NCBI RefSeq assembly: GCF_028657945.1
Contig: NZ_CP059693.1
Location: 1,302,001-1,366,000, forward strand
Reading direction: 5' to 3'
DNA length: 64,000 bases
Source of the DNA: Thalassomonas haliotis
Lineage (GTDB): Bacteria > Pseudomonadota > Gammaproteobacteria > Enterobacterales > Alteromonadaceae
Shown: positions 17,846 to 27,547 of the stretch, in pieces
How positions within the stretch are numbered: position 1 is the stretch's first letter
How the letters are laid out: each line of letters starts with the position of its first letter
Notes under the pieces: generated by a model
Told to the model about the DNA's origin: nothing
What the model saw: the letters and a program-made list of their open reading frames with translations, nothing else
Database searches by the model: none
Position numbers and translations under genes: made by a program

Positions 17846-19048
17846 TTATAGCCACTTTCTTCTCAGTGGTTTTATTGCCAGCAATGCCAATAAAATAGCG
17901 CAGCTTAGACTGAACCAATAGGGCAGCAGTTCATGGCTGTGCTGCATTTGCTGGTTAATATCGATATTAAACCTCATCAGGCCCCAGTCGAGCAGGTAAC
18001 CAAAGGCCAGAGCGCATAAGCCGATCCCGCCGAGGTAGCGTATCAGAACCCCTGAGCCCATTTCGTTTTTAATCACCCCCAGGGTTGAGATATTGGTCGC
18101 CGGTCCGGCCATCATAAACACTAAGGCGGTGCCGGGGGAAATGCCTGCGAGAATAAAACCTGCGGCTATCGGGGTCGAGGCGGTTGCACAAATATACATG
18201 GGGATAGAAATGGCTATCATGATCAACATGGCTTGTAACCCGCTGCCATAACTGGTGAGCAGCGACGGCGGCAATAAGGTTCTCACTAAGGTGGCAAAAA
18301 CCAGGCCGATAAACAGCCAGACGATGATGTCGTCGATTAACTGGGTGGCGGCGTATTTGATGCCCAGTAAGGTTTTGCGGGAAAAAGTCTCGCTGTTTTC
18401 TGTTTTATCGGCTGTTGAAGAGCAGCATCTTGCTGCCGCCTTGGGGGCCGGCGGGGGACAACAGCTGTTTTTTTCAGCAGCTGGTGGCTGTGAAGAAGAA
18501 CAACTTTTGCCGGTTAGCTCTTTTGGCGTCGGGGTACTGCAGCAACTGGTGCTGGCGACTGCTTCGGCGGCCGATGCAGGTGCACAACAGGTATTTGCTG
18601 TTAAGGAACTTTCTTTGTCATCATTTTTTGTTTGCCGGGCTGAGTTATCGGTGGAGACCAGCAAGCCAGTGATGATGGCGGAAGCAATTGCCGTTATCGG
18701 CCGGTAAATAGCAAATACCGGCCCTAAAATGGCATAGGAGACAGAAACCGAGTCGACACCGGTTTCCGGTGTGGCCACCAAAAAAGAAGCGGTGGCCGGA
18801 TCGGATGCGCCGCCGCGTTTTAATTCGGTAGCCACAGGGATCACACCACAAGAGCACAGGGGTAAAGGGGCACCTACCAGGGCGGCCTTAACGATCCCCG
18901 ATTTACCTTTGCCCAGATGCTTATTGAGCAATTGCTTGGGCAACCAGGCTTTCATTAATCCGGCAATGAGCAGGCCCAGCAATAACCAGGGGCTGGCTTC
19001 AGCCGCTAAATCAATGAAATTATTCAATAAGGCTATGAGCTGCTCCAC
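17846..19048 (-). CDS. SO_0444-type Cu/Zn efflux permease with Cys-rich loop
   Basis: A 400-aa permease of the COG0701/DUF318 family (ArsP relatives). Two blocks of membrane segments flank a ~100-residue central loop with about 13 cysteines, many as CC or SC pairs (CCAP, SCCS, SCCPPPAP, RCCSS). The motif PLCSCGVIPVATELKRGGAS in the first block is diagnostic. The cysteine-rich loop presumably binds the exported metal. The Shewanella homologue is named as a Cu/Zn efflux transporter. No MerR-type regulator is adjacent. Substrate is inferred from the family. Confidence 0.85.
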   Translation of the reverse strand: MEQLIALLNNFIDLAAEASPWLLLGLLIAGLMKAWLPKQLLNKHLGKGKSGIVKAALVGAPLPLCSCGVIPVATELKRGGASDPATASFLVATPETGVDSVSVSYAILGPVFAIYRPITAIASAIITGLLVSTDNSARQTKNDDKESSLTANTCCAPASAAEAVASTSCCSTPTPKELTGKSCSSSQPPAAEKNSCCPPPAPKAAARCCSSTADKTENSETFSRKTLLGIKYAATQLIDDIIVWLFIGLVFATLVRTLLPPSLLTSYGSGLQAMLIMIAISIPMYICATASTPIAAGFILAGISPGTALVFMMAGPATNISTLGVIKNEMGSGVLIRYLGGIGLCALAFGYLLDWGLMRFNIDINQQMQHSHELLPYWFSLSCAILLALLAIKPLRRKWL

Positions 19049-19282
19049 CTTGCCTTCCTTGTGTCTGATAAAATAAACTGGCGCTAGAATACCATAAAAA
19101 AGTACCGGGCAGATATCCCTATCTTATTCCGTGGCGGGAGAGTTTGATGCTGAGATGCAACAACTGGCGGTCGTTTTTCTGCTTATTTTGCCATTTATTC
19201 TGCTTTTGCCGGAATTTTATGCTTTCTCTTCTTTATGCTGCGGTTATAATGTGCCGATAAAGTTTGGCTTTTAGAGTAATCC

Positions 19283-20662
19283 ATGTTTGAGAATCTTTCC
19301 GATCGTTTAACGAAAACGTTAAAAAATATCAGCGGCCGTGGCCGGTTAACAGAAGACAATATTAAAGACACGCTGCGCGAAGTGCGTATGGCTCTGCTTG
19401 AAGCGGATGTGGCCCTGCCGGTTATCCGTGAATTTGTCAGCAAAGTGAAAGAGCGTGCGGTTGGTCAGGAAGTCACAAAAAGCCTGAGTCCTGGACAGGT
19501 TTTTGTCAAAATCGTCCGTGGTGAACTCGAAGCGGCCATGGGGGAAGTCAACGAAGCCCTGGATTTAAAAGCGGCGCCACCGGCTGTGATTATGATGGCG
19601 GGTTTACAGGGGGCGGGTAAAACCACCTCGGTCGCTAAGCTGGCAAAATTTTTGACCGAGCGTGAAAAGAAGAAAGTGCTGGTGGTCAGTGCCGATGTCT
19701 ACCGCCCGGCGGCGATCAAACAGCTGGAAACCCTGGCGCAGGAAATTAAGGTTGAGTTTTTCCCCAGCGATATCAAACAAAAACCTGTGGCCATTGCCGA
19801 AGCTGCCATCAACCACGCCAAGTTAAACTTTTTCGATGTTTTGATTGTCGATACTGCAGGCCGTTTGCATGTCGATGAAGATATGATGGCGGAAATCCAG
19901 CAGCTGCACGGTGCTATCAACCCGGTAGAAACCCTGTTTACCGTGGATGCCATGACAGGTCAGGATGCCGCCAATACCGCTAAAGCTTTTAACGATGCGT
20001 TACCTTTAACCGGTATTATCCTCACTAAAACCGACGGTGATGCCCGAGGCGGTGCTGCGCTGTCGATTCGCCATATTACCGGCAAGCCGATCAAATTTAT
20101 GGGGGTAGGTGAAAAGACCGATGCCCTGGAGCCTTTCCACCCGGACCGTATCGCTTCGCGTATTCTCGGTATGGGGGATGTCTTATCCCTGATTGAAGAA
20201 GTTGAGCATAAAGTCGATAAGAAAAAGGCTGAAAAGCTGGCCCAGAAGGTGAAAACCGGCAAAGGTTTTGACCTGGAAGACTTCCGGGAGCAACTCCAGC
20301 AAATGAAAAACATGGGCGGCATGATGGGGCTGATGGACAAATTACCCGGTATGGGCAATATGTCGGAGCAAATTAAAGGCCAGATGGACGATAAGGTTAC
20401 CGTGCGTATGGAAGCTATCATCAATTCCATGACCCCGGGTGAGCGTGCCCGTCCTGAAATCATCAAAGGTTCGCGTAAACGCCGGATAGCCAATGGTTCA
20501 GGCACGCAAATCCAGGATGTGAATAAACTAATCAAGCAATTCACGCAAATGCAGAAAATGATGAAAAAGATGTCCGGCAAAGGCGGCATGCAGAAAATGA
20601 TGCGCGGCATGAAGGGCATGATGCCTCCGGGTGGTATGGGCGGCATGCTCGGCCGTAAGTAG
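19283..20662 (+). CDS. ffh: Signal recognition particle protein Ffh (SRP54)
   Basis: The 459-aa GTPase binds 4.5S RNA and signal sequences of nascent membrane proteins and docks with FtsY. The N domain helices are at residues 1-85. In the G domain, the P-loop GLQGAGKT is near residue 107, with DTAGRLHVDED and TKTDGDARGGAAL. A methionine-rich M domain (KKMSGKGGMQKMMRGMKGMM) binds signal peptides. It is transcribed divergently from ypjD-corB. Start ATG 19283 matches family MFENLSDRL. Confidence 0.98.
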   Translation: MFENLSDRLTKTLKNISGRGRLTEDNIKDTLREVRMALLEADVALPVIREFVSKVKERAVGQEVTKSLSPGQVFVKIVRGELEAAMGEVNEALDLKAAPPAVIMMAGLQGAGKTTSVAKLAKFLTEREKKKVLVVSADVYRPAAIKQLETLAQEIKVEFFPSDIKQKPVAIAEAAINHAKLNFFDVLIVDTAGRLHVDEDMMAEIQQLHGAINPVETLFTVDAMTGQDAANTAKAFNDALPLTGIILTKTDGDARGGAALSIRHITGKPIKFMGVGEKTDALEPFHPDRIASRILGMGDVLSLIEEVEHKVDKKKAEKLAQKVKTGKGFDLEDFREQLQQMKNMGGMMGLMDKLPGMGNMSEQIKGQMDDKVTVRMEAIINSMTPGERARPEIIKGSRKRRIANGSGTQIQDVNKLIKQFTQMQKMMKKMSGKGGMQKMMRGMKGMMPPGGMGGMLGRK

Positions 20663-20692
20663 TTTTTACTGACCCTGAAAATATCACAACAT

Positions 20693-20720
20693 AAAAGGTA
20701 GCTAAGGCTGCCTTTTTTGT
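20693..20720 (+). terminator. ffh terminator
   Basis: The stem AAAAGGTAGC / GCTGCCTTTT has a 4-nt loop and T-run. Confidence 0.85.
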
Positions 20721-20822
20721 TGTTGGCACTATTATGAGCCTGGGTTGCCGTGGTCAGTACTATTACCTTAAACTGCTTGTTGCTGCGCTTTCCTTAATAT
20801 CGGGATATAGAGCTTATTTCTG

Positions 20823-21002
20823 AGCGTATTGATACCGGCCATCAACGTTTTTTCTGGCAGTTCAGATCGCGCCTGTCCAGGCGCAGGAAATTAGTGAAAT
20901 TTTGGTGGCAGCCGATGAGCAGGCTTGCTGTCGGTTATTGAGCAGCGTTATGGCTTGGAAAAATCGGACTTTTCCGGTTCACTTTTACCAGCCAAGCTTT
21001 GA
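20823..21002 (+). pseudogene. 3' remnant of a solute-binding-protein paralogue
   Basis: Translated pieces match the C-terminus of the next gene: RIDTGHQRFF against RFDTAYDRFF, then PVQAQEISEIL against PVQAGELNRIL, and EQRYGLEKSDFSG against YRRYGLKKPDFSG, ending at TGA 21000-21002. The pieces lie in different frames, so at least two frameshifts separate them. No 5' half is recognisable before about 20790. It is the remains of a tandem duplicate of the gene at 21132. Outside this remnant, 20721-21131 shows nothing. Confidence 0.75.
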
Positions 21003-21131
21003 TAGTAAGGCTTAATTGCTTACTGTGGCGGCAAATATTGTTGCCCGGGGCTGAATTAATCTTATTTAAAAGTGCCTTTAAGCTGCCTTTGCTATTTCTC
21101 AGGCTATTATTAGTTTTATGCGGAGAAGTAT

Positions 21132-21959
21132 ATGTTATTTTTTCAAATAAAATGGCGCTTAGTTAAATTAGCACTCTGCCTGGCTGTGCTTTGTTTTTTT
21201 TACAATCCTGGATATGCAGCAGCTTTACCGGCAGCGATTGAAATTAAGGTTGGCTCCAGTGCCCGTCCGCCTTTTCTTGCTGAAGAAGGTCTTTCGGGTG
21301 CCGCACCGGAAGTGATTGCCGCGATGAACAGCGTGCAAAATCAATTTGAATTTGTCCTGGTGCCGGTACCGATAAAGCGGCGTACCCAGTCGCTGGCCGA
21401 TGGCTGGGTGGATGTGGTGATGTGGGATAATCCCGCCTGGGGCTGGCAGGAAGAAGATCTGACCTTGACTATGGCCTTGGTTTCCTCAAAAGACATTTTT
21501 CTCGCCTTAAAGAAAAAAAACCGCAATCAGCAGTTTTTTGCTGAGTTAACCGATAAAAATCTGGTGGCCGTACACGGTTATCATTATAAATTTGCCAACT
21601 ATGTTACTGAACTGTCTGAGTTGATCAAACGCTTTAACATTACCTTGGTACGCTCGGAAGAAGTCACCATTAATATGATCCTGGCACACCGGGCAGAAGT
21701 TGCCGTGGTCAGTACCATAGCCCTGAACTGGTTTTTACAGCGCCATCCTGAATTTAAGGATAAGTTTATTGTCTCAAAGCGCTTTGATACTGCTTATGAC
21801 CGTTTTTTTCTGGTGCCGAAATCATCCCCGGTCCAGGCGGGTGAGCTCAATAGAATTTTGGCCAAAGCCGATCAGCGCGGGTTGCTGGCAGATATTTACC
21901 GGCGTTATGGTTTGAAAAAGCCGGATTTTTCCGGGTTATATCTACAGCCGGTACGTTGA
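21132..21959 (+). CDS. Periplasmic substrate-binding protein (SBP_bac_3-like)
   Basis: A 275-aa exported protein with a signal peptide (hydrophobic ~13-30, AAA cleavage region). The body has the two-lobe pattern of family 3 extracellular solute-binding proteins (KVGSSARPPFL..., DVVMWDNPAW, TINMILAHRAEVAV, LADIYRRYGL). No permease or ATPase gene is next to it, so it may feed a sensor or a distant ABC system. Orphans of this kind are numerous in Alteromonadales. The ligand is unknown. GGAGAAG precedes the ATG. A decayed twin lies directly upstream. Confidence 0.8.
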   Translation: MLFFQIKWRLVKLALCLAVLCFFYNPGYAAALPAAIEIKVGSSARPPFLAEEGLSGAAPEVIAAMNSVQNQFEFVLVPVPIKRRTQSLADGWVDVVMWDNPAWGWQEEDLTLTMALVSSKDIFLALKKKNRNQQFFAELTDKNLVAVHGYHYKFANYVTELSELIKRFNITLVRSEEVTINMILAHRAEVAVVSTIALNWFLQRHPEFKDKFIVSKRFDTAYDRFFLVPKSSPVQAGELNRILAKADQRGLLADIYRRYGLKKPDFSGLYLQPVR

Positions 21960-22159
21960 AGGCCATTGCATTTTCAATGCTTTGATTTGTATGTGTTTTT
22001 AATTATGGTGCCGGGCCAGTAACGCACTAATTCTGCTCACATTTTGTATATCTCTTGCAATCCTGCCGGGAAAGCGTAAAATACGCGAGCTTTTCTGTCA
22101 CTTGGTGTCAGAAAGTGTCTGGAAATTCGTTTTAACACTTAATATATATAGAGGACGAT

Positions 22160-22408
22160 ATGGTTACCATTCGTTTAGCTCGTGGTGGCGCTAAGAAGCG
22201 TCCATTCTATCAGGTTGTTGTTGCAGATAGCCGTAACTCTCGCGATGGTCGTTTCATCGAGAAAGTAGGTTTCTTCAACCCAACAGCACAAGGTCAAGCT
22301 GAAAAATTACGTTTAGACCTGGATCGTATCAACCACTGGGTTGGTCAAGGTGCTGGCTTATCTGATCGTGTGGCCAAGCTAGTTAAAGACGCTCAAGCAG
22401 CTGCTTAA
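22160..22408 (+). CDS. rpsP: 30S ribosomal protein S16
   Basis: An 82-aa small-subunit protein beginning [20 protein letters not shown], the universal S16 signature, with [14 protein letters not shown] following. It is the first gene of the classic rpsP-rimM-trmD-rplS operon. A strong ribosome-binding site (AGAGGACG) precedes the ATG. Codon use is distinctly biased toward highly expressed genes. The operon promoter lies probably in 22060-22130 (TAAAATACGCGAG). Confidence 0.98.
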   Translation: MVTIRLARGGAKKRPFYQVVVADSRNSRDGRFIEKVGFFNPTAQGQAEKLRLDLDRINHWVGQGAGLSDRVAKLVKDAQAAA

Positions 22409-22434
22409 TTAGTTGGTAGGTTTTAGGAATTATT

Positions 22435-22965
22435 GTGAGTAGTATGAAAGATAAGATCACGCTGGGTAAATTAGGTGCCGTTTACGGGATCAAGGGCTGG
22501 TTAAAGATTCATTCATTCACGGATGATCCCGAAGCTATTTTAGACTATATGCCTTGGTCTTTAAAATTAGGCGATAAAGTACAAGCAGTAGAAGTTACTG
22601 ATTGGCGTAAACATAACAATGGTCTTATTGCCAAGATTGCCAACTATGACGACAGAGATCAGGCGCAAACCCTGGTCGGCTCGGAAATATTGGCCAATCC
22701 TGAAGCTCTGCCTGATTTGCCCGAAGGGGAATTTTACTGGCGGGATTTAATCGGCATGGCAGTTGTTACCACCCAAGGTTACGACCTGGGAACGGTTTCC
22801 GATATGATGGAAACCGGCGCGAATGACGTACTGGTTGTAAAAGCTAACCGCAATGACGCCTTTGGCAAAAAAGAAAGGTTAATTCCTTACTTGTTTGAGC
22901 AAGTGGTGATTTCGGTTAGTGTTGAAAATAAACAAATTAGTGTTGACTGGGACCCAGGTTTCTAA
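22435..22965 (+). CDS. rimM: Ribosome maturation factor RimM
   Basis: A 176-aa assembly factor that binds S19 and helps mature the 30S head. The N-terminal RimM barrel (GKLGAVYGIKGWLKIHSFTDDPEAIL) is followed by a PRC-barrel domain with FYWRDLIGMAV and ending ISVDWDPGF. The GTG start has AGGA 5 bases upstream. An internal ATG (22444) is three codons later and too far from that site. It sits between rpsP and trmD, 3 bases before the latter. Confidence 0.97.
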   Translation: MSSMKDKITLGKLGAVYGIKGWLKIHSFTDDPEAILDYMPWSLKLGDKVQAVEVTDWRKHNNGLIAKIANYDDRDQAQTLVGSEILANPEALPDLPEGEFYWRDLIGMAVVTTQGYDLGTVSDMMETGANDVLVVKANRNDAFGKKERLIPYLFEQVVISVSVENKQISVDWDPGF

Positions 22966-22968
22966 CTC

Positions 22969-23775
22969 GTGAGCAGCAGCAACAGCTCTGATAAGAGCAA
23001 GTGGATTGGGGTGATAAGCCTTTTTCCCGAAATGTTTGATGCAATCACTGAGTATGGGGTGACTGGCCGGGCGATCCGTAATGGTCTGATTGAGTTCCAC
23101 AAGTGGAACCCGAGAGACTTTACCCATGATCGACATCGCACCGTAGATGACCGTCCTTATGGCGGTGGTCCGGGCATGTTGATGATGGTGCAACCGTTAC
23201 GTGATGCCATTAATGCAGCCAAAAGCGCTGCAGAAGCTAATGGCGGCAAGGCAAAAGTGATTTATTTGTCACCTCAGGGACGTAAATTGGACCAGGCCGG
23301 TGTGCGTGAGTTATCGCAACATGATCATCTGGTATTTATTGCCGGACGGTATGAAGGTATAGACGAGCGGATCATTGAATCAGATGTTGATGAAGAATGG
23401 TCTGTTGGTGATTACGTCTTAAGTGGCGGCGAATTGCCTGCCATGAACGTAATCGATGCCGTAGCACGTTTTGTGCCCGGAGTATTGGGACATGAGTTGT
23501 CAGCCGAGCAGGATTCATTTTCTGACGGTTTACTCGATTGTCCGCATTATACCAGGCCGGAAGTACTGGAAACCTCTGATGAAGAGGCGAAGTCGGTACC
23601 GAAAGTGTTACTCAGCGGTAATCATGAACATATCAGGCTTTGGCGCCAGCAGAAATCCCTGGAAAGAACATGGACCAGAAGACCCGAACTATTAACTGAC
23701 CTAGCTCTGACTGCGGAGCAGAAGAAAATGCTTGAGAAAATCAAGCAAGCTGCTGCTCAAGACAGTGAACTCTAG
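22969..23775 (+). CDS. trmD: tRNA (guanine-37-N1)-methyltransferase
   Basis: TrmD methylates G37 next to the anticodon and prevents +1 frameshifting. The 268-aa SPOUT-fold enzyme has [20 protein letters not shown] at the N-terminus, the knot motifs [14 protein letters not shown] and [15 protein letters not shown], and a C-terminal helical domain. It starts at GTG 22969, three bases after the rimM stop. The N-terminus carries a Ser/Asn-rich extension ([10 protein letters not shown]) before the conserved start. Confidence 0.98.
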   Translation: MSSSNSSDKSKWIGVISLFPEMFDAITEYGVTGRAIRNGLIEFHKWNPRDFTHDRHRTVDDRPYGGGPGMLMMVQPLRDAINAAKSAAEANGGKAKVIYLSPQGRKLDQAGVRELSQHDHLVFIAGRYEGIDERIIESDVDEEWSVGDYVLSGGELPAMNVIDAVARFVPGVLGHELSAEQDSFSDGLLDCPHYTRPEVLETSDEEAKSVPKVLLSGNHEHIRLWRQQKSLERTWTRRPELLTDLALTAEQKKMLEKIKQAAAQDSEL

Positions 23776-23787
23776 GAAGAAGGTATT

Positions 23788-24141
23788 ATGAGTAAGATTA
23801 TTGATCAGCTCGAACAAGAGCAAATGAAAACTGACGTTCCAGCGTACGCCCCGGGCGACACTGTCGTTGTTCAAGTTAAAGTTACCGAAGGTGACAAATC
23901 ACGTCTTCAGGCATTTGAAGGTGTGGTAATTGCTGTTAAAAACCGTGGCCTACATTCTGCATTCACCGTTCGTAAGATTTCTAACGGTGTTGGTGTTGAG
24001 CGTGTATTCCAGACACACAGCCCTATTGTTGACTCAATTGAAGTCAAACGTCGCGGTGATGTTCGTCAAGCTAAGCTTTACTATCTTCGTGAGCGTTCAG
24101 GTCGTTCTGCACGTATCAAAGAGAAGTTGGCTAAGAAATAA
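23788..24141 (+). CDS. rplS: 50S ribosomal protein L19
   Basis: A 117-aa large-subunit protein with the L19 signature [21 protein letters not shown] and [20 protein letters not shown]. It is the last gene of the rpsP operon and is followed by a strong terminator. GAAGAAGG precedes the ATG. Confidence 0.98.
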   Translation: MSKIIDQLEQEQMKTDVPAYAPGDTVVVQVKVTEGDKSRLQAFEGVVIAVKNRGLHSAFTVRKISNGVGVERVFQTHSPIVDSIEVKRRGDVRQAKLYYLRERSGRSARIKEKLAKK

Positions 24142-24169
24142 TCATAGATTATTCATTAGTTTGAACAAG

Positions 24170-24201
24170 AAAGCCATGTGGGTAACCACATGGCTTTTTT
24201 T
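24170..24201 (+). terminator. rpsP-operon terminator
   Basis: A perfect 11-bp stem AAGCCATGTGG / CCACATGGCTT with GTAA loop is followed by seven T. Confidence 0.9.
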
Positions 24202-24296
24202 ATACATGGAAGTATTTATCCTGCGGGCACAGGGATGTGAAGAAGCAGGGTTTATACATGGAAGTATTTATCCTGCGGATACCGAAATGTCAGGGA
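24199..24296. repeat. Two tandem ~52-bp repeats after the rplS terminator
   Basis: TTTATACATGGAAGTATTTA followed by TCCTGCGG occurs at 24199 and again at 24251 (period 52). The first copy begins inside the terminator T-tract. A related array follows acs. The remainder of the 24142-24669 gap holds the hairpin CTGTCGG/CCGACAG near 24530-24550 and the start-site hairpin listed next. Confidence 0.75.
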
Positions 24297-24622
24297 CGAT
24301 GGAGTAATGGCTGATTTTTTCTAGGATCACCTCAAATCTTTGCGGTTATGCCTGTGCCCGGGAGTATATCCGTAGCAGCATTTTGATAGCAATCTTAGTG
24401 TCAAAAAAGAAAAATAAGTATTAACACGTATACTTAACATTCATGTCGAACTCAACAGGAGAAACTATCTCAGTTATTCCCCGTTACTGTTAGCGGTGTA
24501 AAGCGGTTATGGTCAAGTTGCCATACCCGGCTGTCGGCATTAAAACCGACAGAAAAGATGCTAATGGACAAAGTGCATTTTCAATGGCGAAGTCAACGCC
24601 GGAAATTTTGAAATTATGAACG

Positions 24623-24669
24623 ACTCCCGGGTACTGGGGGCGTCAGCAAATAATTTACGGGAGTAGTCC
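24623..24669 (+). promoter_or_regulatory. Hairpin that could mask the ribosome-binding site of the next gene
   Basis: ACTCCCG (24623-24629) can pair with CGGGAGT (24658-24664), which contains the Shine-Dalgarno GGGAG six bases before ATG 24670. A 7-bp G/C-rich stem over the site suggests controlled translation. Confidence 0.4.
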
Positions 24670-25293
24670 ATGAGAAGCTTTATTTATGCCGGCGCCCTGG
24701 CGTCTGCCTTGTTTGCCAGTTTTATCTTTTTCAATAATTCAGGAGCTTTAGCCGGGCCTTTAGTGCCGCTTGATAAGGGAGAGTTTAAATCAGCGTCCTT
24801 TTTTGCGAGCATAGCTAGCGGCTGGCAAAAAGCTGAGCAGAGTCAGATGTCGTCCCGACACCTGAAAGTGACTTTTACCCACCAGGAAAAGTTAAGTGAT
24901 TTTGTTAAGTTTTCCCCTGCAAAAGAATGGCAGCCGGTTACCATTGCTAACGGTGTCGCCATCGCCAATTATCAACTTATTACTGAAAAGCAAAGCTACC
25001 GCTTGGCTATTATTCGTATGAAAAAGGGCATGCCGCTTGAAGCGATTATGAATATCTGGCAGCAAAAAGCCGGCTTACCTGCAACAGATAAATTTGAAGT
25101 GGTTAAAACCATTAAATGCAACAATGAGCATATGTTGGATCTCTACCAGATCCGTGGTGAAAGCCAGTCAATTGCCCTGGCGGTCCATACCGGAGAAAAA
25201 TATACTTTTTTTCGCTTATCCGGCAAAGGGCTGATGGATAAGCTGGTGCTGGCTAAATTTACTGAGTTACTCTCTTCTGCCTCATTTATCTGA
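24670..25293 (+). CDS. Exported protein of unknown function
   Basis: Not recognised. The 207-aa product opens with a hydrophobic segment that reads as a signal peptide or anchor (FIYAGALASALFASFIFF, cleavage possibly after ALA). A mixed alpha/beta body follows with Lys-rich patches and one lone Cys in KTIKCNNEHML. Phrases such as GVAIANYQLITEKQSYRLAIIRM suggest a beta-rich soluble periplasmic domain. It stands alone, after the long leader with a possible SD-masking hairpin and before a hairpin terminator at 25303-25335. Confidence 0.75.
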   Translation: MRSFIYAGALASALFASFIFFNNSGALAGPLVPLDKGEFKSASFFASIASGWQKAEQSQMSSRHLKVTFTHQEKLSDFVKFSPAKEWQPVTIANGVAIANYQLITEKQSYRLAIIRMKKGMPLEAIMNIWQQKAGLPATDKFEVVKTIKCNNEHMLDLYQIRGESQSIALAVHTGEKYTFFRLSGKGLMDKLVLAKFTELLSSASFI

Positions 25294-25302
25294 TGGTACT
25301 TT

Positions 25303-25335
25303 AGCTCCAGCCCCGTGGTTGGAGCTGATAGTTTT
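25303..25335 (+). terminator. Terminator of the 24670 gene
   Basis: The stem AGCTCCA / TGGAGCT is followed by GATAGTTTT. Confidence 0.6.
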
Positions 25336-25540
25336 CATAAGGGGAAGCTCAGTCTGGTTTGAATTTGCAGTGAAATGAGTAATGATAAATATCAGCCAGT
25401 TTAAAATGAACCAAAAAAATTTAGTGATTTCTTAAATTCAATAAGGGTAAACTGGGTAACTAATTGCTGTAAATCACAATAAGCAAAGTAATCATAAACA
25501 AAACAATTATAACCAGAATCCACTACCTCAGAGAGTAGCT

Positions 25541-27481
25541 ATGAAGGAATTACAATCTCGCTATCCAGTGTCTCCACGTGCACAGGCAAGCAGCCACATC
25601 GATGCCGCCGCTTATGAAACCATGTACCGCCAGTCAATCGAGCAGCCCGATGCTTTCTGGGCGCAGCAGGCGGAAAAATTTATTGACTGGTATCAGCCCT
25701 GGCAGCAGGTCAGCAGCGTTAATTTTAAAGAATCACAAGTCAGTTGGTTTGCCGGCGGCAAACTCAATGTCAGCTACAATTGCATCGATCGGCATTTAGC
25801 TAAGAAAGCAAATGACATCGCTGTCATCTTTGAGGGAGATGAACCCGGTGATGATGATAAGGTGACTTATCAGCAGTTGCACGATCATGTCTGCCGCTTT
25901 GCCAACCTGCTGAAACAGCGGGGAGTGAAAAAAGGCGATCGGGTTTGTATTTATATGCCGATGATCCCCGAAGTGGGTTATGCCATGCTTGCTTGTGCCC
26001 GTATCGGCGCGGTGCACTCGGTGGTGTTCGGCGGTTTTTCTACCGAGTCCATTAAAGCCCGGGTTCTCGATGCCGATTGCCGGGTGGTGATCACCGCCGA
26101 TGAAAGTGTCCGCGGCGGCAAGCATATTCCCCTAAAAGCCAATGTCGACGAGGCGCTAAAAAGCTGCCCGAATGTCCATTCTGTGATTGTGGTTGAACGT
26201 ACCGGGGGCGACATTCACTGGAATCCTGCCCTGGATGTTAAATACAAAGAGGCTGTTGCCCAATTGCCTGCCGAGTGTGAGCCGGAGCAAATGGATGCCG
26301 AAGACCCGTTATTTGTGCTTTATACCTCAGGTTCAACCGGTAAGCCCAAAGGGGTATTACATACCTGCGGCGGTTATCTGCTGTATGCGGCCATGACCCA
26401 TAAATACGTCTTTGATTACCAGGATGGTGAAATCTACTGGTGTACGGCGGATGCCGGTTGGGTTACCGGCCATTCTTATATTTTCTACGGACCACTGGCT
26501 AATGGTGCTACTACTTTGGTATTTGAAGGGGTGCCGACTTATCCCGATGCCGGGCGTTTCTGGCAGGTTTGTGAGAAGCACAAGGTGAATGTCTTCTATA
26601 CCGCCCCGACAGCGCTGCGGGCGTTAATGGGGTTGGGCGATAGCCTGGTGGAGCAGGCGGATTTATCTTCAATCCGCCTATTGGGCACCGTTGGCGAGCC
26701 GATTAACCCCGAAGCCTGGCATTGGTATTATGAAATTGTCGGTAAGGAAAATTGCCCCATTGTCGATACCTGGTGGCAAACCGAAACCGGCGGTATTTTG
26801 CTGACCTCGTTGCCAGGCGCCGTGGATATGAAGCCGGGGGCGACCGGTAAGCCGTTTTTTGGTATTGAACCGGCGATCTTTGATAAAGAAGGCAATGAAC
26901 TTGAAGGTGAAGCTGAAGGTCTGCTGGTGATGAAAGGCAGCTGGCCGGGACAAATGCGTACCGTTTACGGCGATCACCAGAGATTTTATGACACCTATTT
27001 AAGCCAGTATCCGGGAAATTATTTTACCGGCGATGGCGCTAAACGCGATGCCGACGGCTTTTACTGGATCACCGGCCGGGTGGATGATGTTCTCAATGTG
27101 TCCGGGCACAGGTTAGGCACCGCGGAAATCGAAAGTGCCCTGGTATTACACCCGGCAGTCGCCGAAGCGGCGGTGGTGGGCTACCCCCATGATATCAAAG
27201 GGCAGGGCATTTATGCCTACGTGACCTTGATGGGGTCGGCCAGTGAATCTGATGCTCTGCAGGCGCAATTAACGGAATTTGTTGCCAAAGAACTCGGTCG
27301 TTTTGCCAAGCCGGATCATATTCAATGGGCACCGGGCTTGCCCAAGACCCGCTCGGGGAAAATTATGCGCCGCATCCTGCGTAAAATTGCCGAGAATGAA
27401 ATGGAAAATCTTGGCGATACCTCGACTTTGGCTGATCCGAGTGTGGTGGATCATTTGGTTACTAACCGTATTGTTAAGTGA
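25541..27481 (+). CDS. acs: Acetyl-CoA synthetase
   Basis: A 646-aa AMP-forming enzyme that activates acetate to acetyl-CoA through acetyl-AMP. It carries the adenylation motif [15 protein letters not shown], then TWWQTETGG and [24 protein letters not shown]. The C-terminal [12 protein letters not shown] contains the lysine that Pat-type acetyltransferases modify to switch Acs off. Length and start ([11 protein letters not shown]) fit the family. Monocistronic with a strong terminator. Its 247-base leader has no clear CRP site. Confidence 0.97.
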   Translation: MKELQSRYPVSPRAQASSHIDAAAYETMYRQSIEQPDAFWAQQAEKFIDWYQPWQQVSSVNFKESQVSWFAGGKLNVSYNCIDRHLAKKANDIAVIFEGDEPGDDDKVTYQQLHDHVCRFANLLKQRGVKKGDRVCIYMPMIPEVGYAMLACARIGAVHSVVFGGFSTESIKARVLDADCRVVITADESVRGGKHIPLKANVDEALKSCPNVHSVIVVERTGGDIHWNPALDVKYKEAVAQLPAECEPEQMDAEDPLFVLYTSGSTGKPKGVLHTCGGYLLYAAMTHKYVFDYQDGEIYWCTADAGWVTGHSYIFYGPLANGATTLVFEGVPTYPDAGRFWQVCEKHKVNVFYTAPTALRALMGLGDSLVEQADLSSIRLLGTVGEPINPEAWHWYYEIVGKENCPIVDTWWQTETGGILLTSLPGAVDMKPGATGKPFFGIEPAIFDKEGNELEGEAEGLLVMKGSWPGQMRTVYGDHQRFYDTYLSQYPGNYFTGDGAKRDADGFYWITGRVDDVLNVSGHRLGTAEIESALVLHPAVAEAAVVGYPHDIKGQGIYAYVTLMGSASESDALQAQLTEFVAKELGRFAKPDHIQWAPGLPKTRSGKIMRRILRKIAENEMENLGDTSTLADPSVVDHLVTNRIVK

Positions 27482-27518
27482 TAAAGCTAACAGCTCTTAA
27501 TGATGGTTGATAAGTTAC

Positions 27519-27547
27519 AAAGGCCGGCTAATATGCCGGCCTTTTTA
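27519..27547 (+). terminator. acs terminator
   Basis: A perfect 10-bp stem AAAGGCCGGC / GCCGGCCTTT is followed by T-rich DNA. Confidence 0.9.

Noticed and set aside
25440-25490. CRP site before acs
   Set aside because: Only the right half-site (TCACA) fits; the left arm has no TGTGA match at the proper distance.
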